A DNA stretch of 45,671 nt from an uncultured Pirellulaceae bacterium (GTDB lineage Bacteria; Planctomycetota; Planctomycetia; Pirellulales; Pirellulaceae). The notes under the pieces are model-generated. The model was not told the origin of the DNA and searched no databases. It saw only the letters and a program-made list of their open reading frames with translations. A program made the translations under genes and the position numbers. The DNA lies in NCBI GenBank assembly GCA_937967505.1, contig CALCJM010000122.1, forward strand, positions 1-45,671. The letters run 5' to 3'. This document shows, in pieces, positions 8,901 to 18,283 of this stretch (positions within the stretch are counted from its first letter, which is position 1; the number at the start of each line of letters is the position of its first letter).

Positions 8901-9587
8901 ATGAAACGAATAGAAACGATCCATTTCAACACAGCAGCCTGTGGCTTGTTCACTCTGGCCTGCGCAGTTGCGTGGTCTTTTGTGGGGTGCGATTTGGGGA
9001 ACCCAACCAGAAAAGTGACCACAGCCTCCACCCATTCAGGTGACCGCGAAAACCTCCCGAAGCTCTCGCTCCACCGGCCATCAACCTGTGGCGGAACCCT
9101 ACTGCGAATGAAGGAACTGGTCGAGACGATTACTGCCGACAGCGCGCTGCCGCAACCGCTGAAATACAAAGTGCGCGAGGTGATCCATGGCACCGGTGCT
9201 GCGGCACATTCGCACTATTACCGAATAAGCGACGATGGGCTACAAATCGACAAGGAACACGACGACGAACATGAACATGAACAGATAGAGAGTTCAGAGA
9301 AAATTCATGAAGTTGAAGTTGGACCGTACACGGAGATGCTTGACCTTGCCCGGTGGCTTCCTCGTGCAGCCGCCGATGCTGACATTAACGAAAAAACCTG
9401 GAACAAAATCAAGGCGACTTCGCTGGAGATCGCTGAAAGCTTGAGTGCGATTGAAGCCGAATCGTCTAATGACAAGCGGCGGAAGATATTTCATGCAAAG
9501 GCCATCCGCTTTCATAGTTTAATTGAAGGCCTAGAAGACAGCTTGGCAACACCAGTCGAAACAACAACACCAGGGAAGGCTGAATAA
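8901..9587 (+). CDS. His-rich lipoprotein of unknown function, paired with the permease
   Basis: The 228-residue product has a lipoprotein signal: a hydrophobic segment TLACAVAWSFVGC with the modified Cys near residue 31. A linker contains an acidic, His-rich run (HDDEHEHEQ, near residues 119-127). The C-terminal part looks entirely helical (residues about 135-218). I do not recognise a family. AAGG ahead of ATG 8901 is a usable ribosome-binding site. The gap after moxR is 39 bases and the gap to the permease is one base, so co-translation with the permease is likely. The His-rich stretch invites the idea that it binds a metal handled by the permease, which is inference only. The permease's own C-terminal helical domain may resemble this protein's. 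Confidence 0.65.
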   Translation: MKRIETIHFNTAACGLFTLACAVAWSFVGCDLGNPTRKVTTASTHSGDRENLPKLSLHRPSTCGGTLLRMKELVETITADSALPQPLKYKVREVIHGTGAAAHSHYYRISDDGLQIDKEHDDEHEHEQIESSEKIHEVEVGPYTEMLDLARWLPRAAADADINEKTWNKIKATSLEIAESLSAIEAESSNDKRRKIFHAKAIRFHSLIEGLEDSLATPVETTTPGKAE

Positions 9588-9588
9588 A

Positions 9589-11139
9589 ATGATGGAGTAC
9601 TACCTTGCCGGTGCCGGCCTGCGTCTGTTTCAAACGATCGTCTACGCATCCCTGTGGATCGTGATTGGCTGCTTCATCACGGCTATTTTTCGCCGAATGC
9701 TGGGCGCACGGCAGGTGCGAAAGATCTTTGCCGACGAAACTCGTTACGGGTTACTGATGGGTTGGCTGATCGGAATGATATTGCCGGTGTGTTCGCTGGG
9801 AGTGATCCCGATCGTGCGAGAGCTTCACCGGTCGGGAGTCAAACGCGGAACGATTGTCGCATTTGCGCTGACGGCTCCTCTGTTTAATCCAATGTCGATT
9901 CTGTACGGGCTGACACTTTCTGATCCGATCGCTATTCTTTCCTTCTCATTATGTGCGCTGGTGATCGTCAGCTTCGTTGGCTCCATGTGGAACCGGGTTG
10001 GAAAAGTCGAACAGGACATTCCGGATTTAATGACGGTTCCCACTGCCGGACTCCGGCGATCGGCGGCACTGTTCTATTCGGCGTGCCGGGAGTTGTTCAG
10101 TCCATCTTTGATCTACATCGCGATCGGAATTACTGCTTCGGTCACGATTGCCACTCTAATTCCAAAAGGCCAGTTGCAGCACGAGGTCGAATACGGCAAC
10201 CCCTTCGCCCCGATCGCGGTCGCGTTAATCGCAACTCCCATTTATTCAACCCCGTTGCTGGCGATGAGCCAAATTGGCGGGATGTTTCAACATGGCAACT
10301 CAATTGGAGCCGCGTTTTCCCTGCTGATTCTTGGAGCAGGTGCAAATGCGGGTTTGCTTGGATGGATCGCAAAAACGTACGGCATCAAGAGATTTTTGTC
10401 CTTCTATTTATGTTTATGCATCATCACTGTGGGGTTGGCCTACATCATCAACGAGCCCCTTTACCCAAAAGGAGTGGAGCCGGCAGGGCACACCCATGCC
10501 TTTGATATTTATACCCATCCCTTCGATAAAAGCCAGGAGGGGCTATTGGCACTTGCCAGTTCACAAAGCGCAGATTTTTGGATCGCCAATGAATTCGGTG
10601 GAACCATTTTGCTTTGCCTGATGTTCTGCATTGGTTCCGTGCTGACACTGGTCGAAAAGAAAGTAGATATTCAGCTGTGGCTGCTGGCAGAACCAACATC
10701 AACGTCACGTCTGGAGCGTGAAATTCCGGGTTGGGTACTGGGAGTTATTTCGATCAGCGGTTTGGTGGTCGCCAGTGTTGTCGGATGCTTCATCTATTAC
10801 CCTGCACCCAAGACCTTATTCCGGGACTTGTCTGCCGTGAACGCGGAAGCTGTAATTTCCGCAAAGACCCGACAATGGGAGGCCGCAGACAAGTGGATTC
10901 GATACTGCGATGATCTCTCCCGCCGGCTGGAAGTGGGTGTTTATTTGCGGAACGGCTCGATCGGTGAATTTCAACACGCGAAAGCAAAGACCTATCGGGA
11001 GAAACTGGACGACCTGAAAATGGCTGTCGATTTGCGAGACGAAAATAGCGCTGAAAAAACGGCGATGGACGTATCAAAAGCTTATCTGCGTCTTTCTGCT
11101 TCCTTTCAAGACTTGACCCCCGCTGCGAACGGGCAGTAA
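9589..11139 (+). CDS. UPF0718/ArsP-like permease with C-terminal helical domain
   Basis: The 516-residue integral membrane protein has eight or more predicted segments. Its first repeat holds LPVCSLGVIPIVRELHRSGV followed by GTIVAFALTAPLFNPMSILYG, the hallmark loop of DUF318/UPF0718 permeases (YraQ, ArsP). The second repeat has a related PIAVALIATPIYSTPLLAMSQIGGMF loop. Family members export organoarsenicals or other small solutes through paired conserved loops. The C-terminal 100 residues after the last membrane segment are helical and soluble, an extension I do not associate with ordinary ArsP proteins. A periplasmic loop near residues 295-315 is His-containing (HTHAFDIYTHPF). GGGAAGG precedes ATG 9589. 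The substrate cannot be named. Confidence 0.8.
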   Translation: MMEYYLAGAGLRLFQTIVYASLWIVIGCFITAIFRRMLGARQVRKIFADETRYGLLMGWLIGMILPVCSLGVIPIVRELHRSGVKRGTIVAFALTAPLFNPMSILYGLTLSDPIAILSFSLCALVIVSFVGSMWNRVGKVEQDIPDLMTVPTAGLRRSAALFYSACRELFSPSLIYIAIGITASVTIATLIPKGQLQHEVEYGNPFAPIAVALIATPIYSTPLLAMSQIGGMFQHGNSIGAAFSLLILGAGANAGLLGWIAKTYGIKRFLSFYLCLCIITVGLAYIINEPLYPKGVEPAGHTHAFDIYTHPFDKSQEGLLALASSQSADFWIANEFGGTILLCLMFCIGSVLTLVEKKVDIQLWLLAEPTSTSRLEREIPGWVLGVISISGLVVASVVGCFIYYPAPKTLFRDLSAVNAEAVISAKTRQWEAADKWIRYCDDLSRRLEVGVYLRNGSIGEFQHAKAKTYREKLDDLKMAVDLRDENSAEKTAMDVSKAYLRLSASFQDLTPAANGQ

Positions 11140-11170
11140 CTATCGCGCGCAGGCACATGGGCAGCAATTC

Positions 11171-12334
11171 TCAATGCGAACTTTGAAACCATTGCCGTAT
11201 AGCTGCCTGGACTGTTTCTGTCGGGATAAATTCCTGTTCGAGTCGGCCGTTGGGCTGATTCAAAAGGCGTTTGTACAAACTTTTTTCGACTTGATAGAGG
11301 CCTGTTGAGGCCTCGGCTCCGGCTGCTACCGGTTCGTGCACTGCTGAATCGATGTGAGCGTCGAAGGTTGCTTCATCCATCAATAAAGCCGTCAGTGACG
11401 GCAGGTTCTCGCGCGCCTCAGCCAGAAACTGTAGTCCCCAAGTGTCGATGTCGCCCCAGTAGCCGACCTGTCGATTGCACAAGCAAGGATTGCTGGTCCA
11501 GCCTAAATCAAAACCCGCCCCAAGAATTGCGATCGTGTCGGCAAGGTCCGGTAATTGGTGCAAACAGCTTTCATTTTCAATAATCAGGACGCGCTCGCCA
11601 GGTAAATCCGCTGAAGCCAGCTCGGCACTGCTAACGCGCTGTTTTTGAAAGGGCAATAAATTGCCATCCATATCCACCAACAACAACCAGTGGTCTCCCT
11701 CAAAAAACGCACCCAGAAAAACTTCCAATCCTAATCGACTGACCTCGTCATCAAAACGAACATCCAGTAAACGCGTAACCAAAGACGCGTTGCGTTCGAA
11801 AAATTTGGTATCAATCCCTTCGACCGAAAGCGTACGCAAAGGGCGTCCTTTGGCGTAGCCGGGTTCCAACACCAACGCCAATCGCGCCGCCTGGATTACT
11901 TCGACCAAGGGTCTACCACGCCATAGTGATCGACGACGAATAAACAGCGAGTGAAAAATCGCATCGGTTTGCTCGACCAAATTTGCCAATGTCTCAAATT
12001 CGGCGCGCACCAGTGAATCGCCACAGGCCTTCACCCAATCCGTCGGCCGATCGAGCCGCCAATAGCGTGGAACTTCCACAGGTTCGGCCGTGGCGCGATA
12101 GGAAACCGAATCCCAAACGACCTGCCCGATCGAGATGTTCCGCCATGCTTGCACATGTCGCATGACAGCATCGAGATCGGATCGCATCACCGAAGGGCTG
12201 GGTTTACCAATCGCAATGTCCACTGGCCAGACCGTCGCCCCGCCCAGCAACCGGGACTCGCGCAATAACCGACTGTCCCATTGATGGCGCAGCTTCTGTA
12301 TCAGTTCAGCAGGTGATTTCATTCCCATCGGCAT
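11171..12334 (-). CDS. jetD: Wadjet protein JetD (DUF3322/DUF2220, Toprim-type nuclease)
   Basis: The 387-residue protein is the nuclease subunit of the Wadjet anti-plasmid system. The N-terminal part (PAELIQKLRHQWDSRLL, PRYWRLDRPTDW) fits DUF3322. The C-terminal DUF2220 domain shows VEGIDTKFFERN, then LIIENESCLHQLPDL with E253, and YWGDIDTWGLQFL with D295 and D297. These acidic residues match the Toprim fold that makes JetD a topoisomerase VI-like DNA cleaver. It is the last gene of jetABCD, 111 bases after jetC. Codons 12337 (GTG), 12334 (ATG), 12328 and 12322 are all possible starts. None has a strong ribosome-binding site, and I chose the first ATG. Its 3' end converges on the permease gene 31 bases away. 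Confidence 0.95.
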   Translation of the reverse strand: MPMGMKSPAELIQKLRHQWDSRLLRESRLLGGATVWPVDIAIGKPSPSVMRSDLDAVMRHVQAWRNISIGQVVWDSVSYRATAEPVEVPRYWRLDRPTDWVKACGDSLVRAEFETLANLVEQTDAIFHSLFIRRRSLWRGRPLVEVIQAARLALVLEPGYAKGRPLRTLSVEGIDTKFFERNASLVTRLLDVRFDDEVSRLGLEVFLGAFFEGDHWLLLVDMDGNLLPFQKQRVSSAELASADLPGERVLIIENESCLHQLPDLADTIAILGAGFDLGWTSNPCLCNRQVGYWGDIDTWGLQFLAEARENLPSLTALLMDEATFDAHIDSAVHEPVAAGAEASTGLYQVEKSLYKRLLNQPNGRLEQEFIPTETVQAAIRQWFQSSH

Positions 12335-12445
12335 CACGAGACTTTTGAATCGTCAGTAAATTCACGGGGCTTTGCGTCGATGTCACCCCGGCACCCCGTA
12401 ATCGCCAGTTCTCTAACCGTCGCCCAAACAAATAACACGCGCGTC

Positions 12446-15400
12446 TCAGCCTGCGTCATCCTCTTTCCGTCCCCGTGCCAGCCCCTCGAGTTTTTCCCAC
12501 GAGATCGAGGCAAGGCTGGCGCGTTTCCCGGGCCGCTGCACGCAGATGACCTTGCGTGTGTGCTGTTTCAGTAACCCGATTTCTTTATTCGGGGTCACGA
12601 AAATCGGATGTAAACCAAAAATTCGCAATGCCTCGATGATGCGCGTGGCGGCCGACGGTGAACTTTTGGAAAACGCCTCGTCCAACACCACCGTTCCATA
12701 TAAAGGTCGTGTCGCTTCGGTTGGACAAAGTGCGTAGCTGAGCGACGCCGTCAGGATATGGCTGGCCATCAACTCTTTTTCGCCGCCGCTTCCGCTTTGT
12801 GAACCGGTGCGCGGCGGGCTACGATCGCCGGTTTGGCGATCGACCTCCACCACATAAAACTCCAACCGATACCGCGGGTCGAGCAAAGCGCGCGCACCTT
12901 GCAGGCGTCGGCTTTCACCAGCTTCACGCAAGATCTCAATCACCTCCCGCAAAGCCTTAAAATGGCTCTCACCCTCGTCATCCTTTAACGCTCCACTGCG
13001 CAGTCGTCGCTGTGCAGTCTGCAGCGACCGCAAACGCTCATGCTTGATCCGTTGTGGTTGAAGCTGCAAATAGCGGCCAGCACGAAAGTCAACTTTCAAC
13101 AACGTACGGTTCAGGTCGTCGATCCGGTGTTCGATGGCATCAACCTCTTCATCAATGCCGGCCAGCAACTGTGTCACCCCCTGATCGGAAGATTGGTTTA
13201 GGTACTGTAGAAACCGTTTCAGTTTCTCAGGCAACGCTTCTTCTGTCAGCACCTTCAAACGAGTCAAATACTCCGGCACGTCTTCCAGATCCGATCCAAC
13301 GTCGGTGAGCGCCCCCGTGTCCACGCGCTTCGCGCCCTCCATCAGTCGCACAATTCTCTTTTCCTGATCAGTTATCCGCTGTAGTAAACTGGCAACCTGT
13401 TGGTCAATTCCAGATTTTGCCGCGCGTTCCTCGTCGTCCAGACGTCCGGCATCCCAATCCTCGACCACCGGAATTTTCTTTTCCGCCAGTTCGGTCGCCG
13501 ATTGATCGAGCCCCTCTCCTTTGCGAAGAATAGCTTTCTGAAGAGATTGGTCAGCGGTCTGCATACGATCATCCAGCACTGCAATCTGACGCTCGTGCTG
13601 GCTGACTTCCTTCGCAATAGCTTTTAACTCTGCGGACTGACGATCGTAGGTTTCTTTGGCCTTACTGGCATCGGAATCGGGAGCCAACAAATTGCTCAAA
13701 CGCGACTCGGAACGCTGCAAATCGGCCTGTGCAGTTGGCAAGTCAATTTTGGAAAACTCCAAATCCGCCAACGTACCGATTAAATTCAACCCCATCTCGA
13801 ATTCCGCGACCTGGCTCTTGAGCGCGGCAACCTGCTCGCGTTTTTCTTTCTCAAGGCGGGTGGTTTCAGTCAATTGGTTCTGCAGCGTCTCCAGTTGATC
13901 TTTATTGTCAAAACCGGTCATCCAGTTTTCATTCAGGCGGCGTTGATCCTGTTTTTCAAAACGTCCTTTCCGTCCGGACATGGTGCCCTCGATGGTCAGT
14001 CCATACTCCATCTCCCGCAGTCGTTCTGATGAATCGACACAGTGCAGATCTCGTTGTGCAAGTAAGCGTTTGGCCGTTTGTTGAAGCGGATGTTGTTTGA
14101 AGTTCAGTTTTTGCGTGTATCCATCTGGCAAAAAATCACGTGCCGGGCCACCCGATGCAGCTTCCTGCAAACGGACATGCAGGCGATTGTCGCGGCTGTT
14201 CACCCAGCGTAACGCTGATTTCATATGCTTTTTTGGAACAAGCACCCGTAAGCGCTCGGATCCAATCGCCCGTTCGATCGCGCCGCGCCAATCGCTTTGA
14301 TCAGATTCGACTTCCACCAGTTCCGCCAGAAAAGGCAAATCACCTTCCGCAGCGTTCACTTGCCGCGCCAGTTCTGCACGAAAGTCCTGAAACTTTGCCG
14401 AGATATTTGAACCGGGCCGCGCTTTGACCTTCTGTAACTCATCGCCAAGTTCCGTGGTTTTATTCTTCAACTGTCGATGTTCCGAATCGGCGGCCAGCAT
14501 CGCGTCGTAAGTTTTGTCGCGCGATTGCCGCAAATGCTTCTGCCGTTCAGCGGCCGCCTGCTGATTCTCCCCCAACGCCTTACGGGTCAACGATTCATCC
14601 AGCTGGAATTGTCGAACGATATTAAGGTAGCTGCTTACATCGCGTTGTCGCTCACCGACGCGCTGCGCAAATGTTTCGATGGTGACCTTCAGCTGGTCAA
14701 TGACATTGCCACCTATCTCAAGATACTGCTGGCGCAGCGTTTCAACACGCGCACTACAATCCGCATGAGATTCCCGGGCGATGACCAGCTCTTTTTCGAT
14801 CGACGTTTTCTCGTTGGCAAGGCTGTTGATTTTTTTTGTCCATGCCTTTTCGCAAGCGATCGCAAACCAAACCGGTAGAATTTTCTTGAGCGTTTGAGCG
14901 TCTTTGGCTTTGCGCTGAATTTTGGTCAACTTGGCGAAATCATCTTTGATTGGAGCGAGGCTTTCCTGTTGTCGGCGGGCGGTTTCCAGTTCCGTATGAA
15001 TTGCGGACAGGTTATCAAACTCGCTGGCCACCTCCAACGCGCGGTCGAAAGCCGTGCGGTCGTCCAAGACCAGGTCGCGGAAAATTTCGTCGATGCTATT
15101 GAGTTGCTTCAAACCAGCGGCACGGTTGAGCAAGGTAAATGCGTTCGCACCGACATCGAAGAATTTTCGCGCGTGAGCCAGATAGGCTTTCTTGCTGTCA
15201 AAAATCCTCAGTCGCGCCGTCTCGCGGCCCAGTCGCATCAGGTCGCGGCTGCCATCATCGTTGAGAATGGTCAGCCATTTTTCAAAAGACTGGTCGTCGG
15301 CTTGTGAGAAAATCCAGCGTCGCTTCAAATCCTGTGCGGCGTTGCTGTTGCCGTCGGCCCACAGCAGCCCGGCCATTTTTAGTTGCCGGTCGCCAGATTG

Positions 15401-15775
15401 ATAGGTTGCACACATCCCGGTGACCGTTTTGCCACGTCGGGCAACCTCCGCGCGTCCGTCTGCGCCGTCACCACCGAGCACACCACGAACGTACGACAGC
15501 AACGTACGATCGCTTTCGTGCCCACCGGTCGAGGCCAAATTGTATTTGGGCTGGCTGACCAGCAGCGTCATCAGTGCATCCACCAGCGTGGTCTTGCCAC
15601 TGCCGGTCGGACCGATGATCGCGGTTCCGGCCGGATCAAATTCCGCGCGATGCATCCCCGCGAACGGGCCCCAGTTGAATACCTCCAGATGATGCAGTAA
15701 CCACGTCGGTTCTTCATACGGTGGTTCAGCAGTTTTCTCCATCCCTGGAAATAGCGATGCACGCGGCTCATTCAT
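12446..15775 (-). CDS. jetC: Wadjet protein JetC (MukB/SbcC-like SMC ATPase)
   Basis: The 1109-residue protein is the SMC-type motor of the JetABCD condensin. Walker A is GPTGSGKT at residues 55-62. Two long coiled-coil stretches flank a hinge-like middle region. The C-terminal head has the ABC signature GSGGEKELMASH, Walker B YGTVVLDEAFSKS and a following HPIFVTPNKEI strand. It should dimerise and extrude DNA loops so that small circles are recognised and cut by JetD. I place the start at 15775, where ATGAATGA makes an 8-base overlap with the end of jetB and CAGGGAG lies just upstream. The longer in-frame extension to 15832 starts inside jetB and reads an Arg/Pro-rich, implausible leader. 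The length is normal for the family and no disruption is seen. Confidence 0.97.
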   Translation of the reverse strand: MNEPRASLFPGMEKTAEPPYEEPTWLLHHLEVFNWGPFAGMHRAEFDPAGTAIIGPTGSGKTTLVDALMTLLVSQPKYNLASTGGHESDRTLLSYVRGVLGGDGADGRAEVARRGKTVTGMCATYQSGDRQLKMAGLLWADGNSNAAQDLKRRWIFSQADDQSFEKWLTILNDDGSRDLMRLGRETARLRIFDSKKAYLAHARKFFDVGANAFTLLNRAAGLKQLNSIDEIFRDLVLDDRTAFDRALEVASEFDNLSAIHTELETARRQQESLAPIKDDFAKLTKIQRKAKDAQTLKKILPVWFAIACEKAWTKKINSLANEKTSIEKELVIARESHADCSARVETLRQQYLEIGGNVIDQLKVTIETFAQRVGERQRDVSSYLNIVRQFQLDESLTRKALGENQQAAAERQKHLRQSRDKTYDAMLAADSEHRQLKNKTTELGDELQKVKARPGSNISAKFQDFRAELARQVNAAEGDLPFLAELVEVESDQSDWRGAIERAIGSERLRVLVPKKHMKSALRWVNSRDNRLHVRLQEAASGGPARDFLPDGYTQKLNFKQHPLQQTAKRLLAQRDLHCVDSSERLREMEYGLTIEGTMSGRKGRFEKQDQRRLNENWMTGFDNKDQLETLQNQLTETTRLEKEKREQVAALKSQVAEFEMGLNLIGTLADLEFSKIDLPTAQADLQRSESRLSNLLAPDSDASKAKETYDRQSAELKAIAKEVSQHERQIAVLDDRMQTADQSLQKAILRKGEGLDQSATELAEKKIPVVEDWDAGRLDDEERAAKSGIDQQVASLLQRITDQEKRIVRLMEGAKRVDTGALTDVGSDLEDVPEYLTRLKVLTEEALPEKLKRFLQYLNQSSDQGVTQLLAGIDEEVDAIEHRIDDLNRTLLKVDFRAGRYLQLQPQRIKHERLRSLQTAQRRLRSGALKDDEGESHFKALREVIEILREAGESRRLQGARALLDPRYRLEFYVVEVDRQTGDRSPPRTGSQSGSGGEKELMASHILTASLSYALCPTEATRPLYGTVVLDEAFSKSSPSAATRIIEALRIFGLHPIFVTPNKEIGLLKQHTRKVICVQRPGKRASLASISWEKLEGLARGRKEDDAG

Positions 15776-16583
15776 CGTCGGCTCCCTGCGGCGGAGAGGC
15801 AATGGTCTGCGTAGCCCCGGTCGAACCAGCACTCTGCTGTTGAATCAATGTCTGCAATAGTGCCGCGAGCGATTCGGGGTTGGCGACATGAGCGATCAAG
15901 GGGCGAATCGTAACCTCCTGTTTTTTATCGACCTCGGAAACAATCCCGTGTGACTTCAGATGGTCCAACAGATTCAACAACCGGCTTTCGTTTTTCGCAT
16001 CGCTGCCCGAGTCATCAAAATATGTCAGAAAGTGCGGCATCAGTTCATCCACCGCCACCGTCGCTGAACTTTCCCCCACGCCTGACTCTTGTTCGTGCAT
16101 CACGAACATCTGCCGCAGAATTGCCAGCAGAATCGACTGTTCCAACGTCAATCGCTGCCGCCGCACCAGTGGATGCGACCACGCGCCATCATGTGTTACG
16201 GTTGCTTCATCCGTGCTATCAGCATTGTCCGTGTTGTCAACGATTGCGACCACGGCAGCAATCTTCAGGAAGGCAACCCCACGATGAGCATCCACTCGCA
16301 ACGCCAAATCCAACGGTTCGAGAGCCGCGTTGATTGCGTCCTGATGGAGTACCGCGCGGCGGAAGAGATCGCGTTTACGAGTCTCTTCAAGATATCCGTT
16401 TTTTAATAACTGCTGTGTGACCTCCTTGATCGCCGGCGATGTCGCCAGCGATCCCTGCGGTGAATCGGACTCATCTTTCTGTTCCGAACACTGAGATGCG
16501 CGTTGAACCTGATCAGCCTGATCTTTGGTGCCCGCTGAATCGTCCTGTTTTCGCGCTGCCATGGAATCAAAAATATTGCTCAT
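15768..16583 (-). CDS. jetB: Wadjet protein JetB (DUF4194, KITE subunit)
   Basis: The 271-residue protein has a charged, Gln/Ser-rich N-terminal 50 residues. A DUF4194-like body follows, with VTQQLLKNGYLEE, RRAVLHQDAINAALEPLDL, LTLEQSILLAILRQMF and a winged-helix-like end (LLNLLDHLKSHGIV). JetB is the KITE (MukE-like) protein that bridges kleisin and SMC heads. The start codon overlaps the jetA stop in an ATGA arrangement, and its own stop overlaps jetC, so the four subunits are probably made in coupled translation. The C-terminal tail is low complexity (QQQSAGSTGATQ). Placement between jetA and jetC is diagnostic. Confidence 0.93.
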   Translation of the reverse strand: MSNIFDSMAARKQDDSAGTKDQADQVQRASQCSEQKDESDSPQGSLATSPAIKEVTQQLLKNGYLEETRKRDLFRRAVLHQDAINAALEPLDLALRVDAHRGVAFLKIAAVVAIVDNTDNADSTDEATVTHDGAWSHPLVRRQRLTLEQSILLAILRQMFVMHEQESGVGESSATVAVDELMPHFLTYFDDSGSDAKNESRLLNLLDHLKSHGIVSEVDKKQEVTIRPLIAHVANPESLAALLQTLIQQQSAGSTGATQTIASPPQGADDE

Positions 16584-18067
16584 TCCAAATTTCCCGCTTC
16601 CAGATGTTTCGTCGTCGCCTGCTCAAGCTGCACCAGCGGCGTGTCAAACTGCCAGTGGTGTTCAGCATCGCTCAGCACGAACGTTTCGCGCTGGTCGTCG
16701 ATCTCGATACCCGCCTCGCGCGCCATCGCCAGCCAGAACGACAGCGTTTCAAGGTCGTGGGTTGGCGGCAGCGCAGCGGCCAATTCTCCAATCGTCAGGG
16801 GGCGGGTACTGTTCTTCAACTCGGCCACCGTAGCTTCGAACAACTCCGTCCGGTTGAGTGCCTGCCATGCTTGCCAGAATTCGTCGTCCATGTTTTCCGG
16901 GTCGGCTTCGTCGATCGTGAAGTCAAGATCGACGTCACTGTCGGTGCCAACTTGTTTGACCAGAAAACGCTCGGTCAGTGGCAAGTTCGGGCAGGCAATG
17001 GCGATCGGCGGCAGTGGCCCGGGCAAACGACGAACCTTTTGCGATGTCCAATCGATGTCCATGGCGGTTGCAAAAATATCCTGCAAAATCGCACCGACAC
17101 GCATCTGTTCATCGGCCAATCCGGATTTGAGAAAGCTGCGGACATCGCGCTCGCTACGTGCGCGAGCTTGAATGACGCGCTCGGTTTCCTGATTCAGCCG
17201 CGCGACCAATAAACGCAGGTCTGTTTTCTGTTTCCTTTTGAGAGCCTGGTCACTGGCAGAGTTTTCCAAGATGGAACGCAACCGCTGCTTCATTTGTTCC
17301 AGTTCGGCGGACTTCACCAACTGCTGGTAAAAACTCTCAAAGACCTGACCTTCGGCCGTATTGAGCAACAAGTCGTGGGTATCCAACAGTTCGTCGACGA
17401 CCTCGCCACGATTTTGTTGGTGGCCGATGATGCGCTGCCGCAGGGCTCGATCTGCCGCGCGGTAGGAATCTTCAACGCGCCGAAAGTCGGCCTGCAAACT
17501 GGTCGCCAACTGATAGACATTGCGAATACCTTCCTCGGCACGGGACCCGGAAAGCGGTTCGAAATTACCCGCCCGGACAGATTCCAATTCGGCTTGAAGC
17601 GATTCAATTTTTTCGACCAACGCTTTTTCCCGGCGATCCTGATTGCTGGTCAGTTGTGCTTCCAAAGATTCAATCGCCTGTTGGACGGTCGCCAGTCGCG
17701 ATGCCGTTGATGTCATGCTTCGATCCTCGAGCGATTCGAGAAACTGAAAGGCACGCTGGATCGCGTCAGTCGCCAAAAGCTGTCCATCGCGTTCAACGAC
17801 CAAATGCAACTTTATCCATTTCCGCAATTCACGCCGTGCCTCCAGTGCCAGATCGTCGGCAAATTCAAAATCCGGATCGTGCGAGAATTCCGCAAAGGTT
17901 TGAGCCAGCGTTTCGGTAGCGTCTTCCATATCGACGCCATCGGGATGGGCTTCCATCAACGTTTTCAGGCAGGAAACCGTGACCGGTCCGTTCCTCGACG
18001 CAAGCAACATCCACGCCGGATGGCACCGCCGCAAGGCGATCATTTGTTGAACCAGATTTTGCGACAT
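16580..18067 (-). CDS. jetA: Wadjet protein JetA (DUF3375, kleisin subunit)
   Basis: The 495-residue protein is the kleisin (MukF-like) subunit that links the JetC heads and JetB. It begins with a helical domain (IALRRCHPAWMLLASRNGP, then LRKWIKLHLVVERDG), typical of DUF3375. A long coiled-coil centre spans about residues 140-330 (TVQQAIESLEAQL, QRIIGHQQNRGEVV), and a C-terminal winged-helix-like region follows from about 400. It is the first gene of the jetABCD operon. A TATAAT box lies about 40 bases upstream on the minus strand. The start ATG at 18067 follows TTAAAAAAGA, a weak ribosome-binding site. Confidence 0.95.
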   Translation of the reverse strand: MSQNLVQQMIALRRCHPAWMLLASRNGPVTVSCLKTLMEAHPDGVDMEDATETLAQTFAEFSHDPDFEFADDLALEARRELRKWIKLHLVVERDGQLLATDAIQRAFQFLESLEDRSMTSTASRLATVQQAIESLEAQLTSNQDRREKALVEKIESLQAELESVRAGNFEPLSGSRAEEGIRNVYQLATSLQADFRRVEDSYRAADRALRQRIIGHQQNRGEVVDELLDTHDLLLNTAEGQVFESFYQQLVKSAELEQMKQRLRSILENSASDQALKRKQKTDLRLLVARLNQETERVIQARARSERDVRSFLKSGLADEQMRVGAILQDIFATAMDIDWTSQKVRRLPGPLPPIAIACPNLPLTERFLVKQVGTDSDVDLDFTIDEADPENMDDEFWQAWQALNRTELFEATVAELKNSTRPLTIGELAAALPPTHDLETLSFWLAMAREAGIEIDDQRETFVLSDAEHHWQFDTPLVQLEQATTKHLEAGNLE

Positions 18068-18108
18068 TCTTTTTTAAGTTTGAGATGGCAGTGATCAATT
18101 CTGTGCCA

Positions 18109-18138
18109 ATTATAACCAAATCGTCGTTTGGCTTCCAA
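18109..18138 (-). promoter_or_regulatory. Candidate promoter of jetABCD with a dyad in the spacer
   Basis: On the minus strand, TTGGAA (18138-18133) and a perfect TATAAT (18114-18109) are separated by 18 bases, ending about 40 bases before the jetA start. The spacer contains an interrupted dyad, CCAAA and TTTGG around six bases (plus-strand 18116-18131). A dyad between the -35 and -10 boxes is where a repressor would block polymerase. No regulator gene lies nearby. Confidence 0.5.
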
Positions 18139-18264
18139 CGGACTGATCACAGTCGAGTTACCAAAAAATACCGACCTTTCTATGAGGCACAAAAACAAAG
18201 AGATTTTTTTGAGTCCGCGTGAACTTTTCAAAGTCCACCCCGTCTATCCTGGCGTGGAAGTGAC

Positions 18265-18283
18265 CCGGCCTTGTTCAGGCCGG
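18265..18283. repeat. Short perfect inverted repeat
   Basis: CCGGCCT (18265-18271) and AGGCCGG (18277-18283) form a 7-bp stem with a five-base loop. It has no U tract on either strand, so it is more likely a structural or protein-binding element than a terminator. It lies upstream of the jet promoter, in the gene-free stretch. Confidence 0.45.

Noticed and set aside
14097..15700. Several 60-140-codon plus-strand frames opposite jetC
   Set aside because: They are antisense shadows of a clear SMC-type gene, and none has a ribosome-binding site.
16439..17710. Long plus-strand frames opposite jetA
   Set aside because: Antisense to an intact DUF3375 gene, with no recognisable motif.
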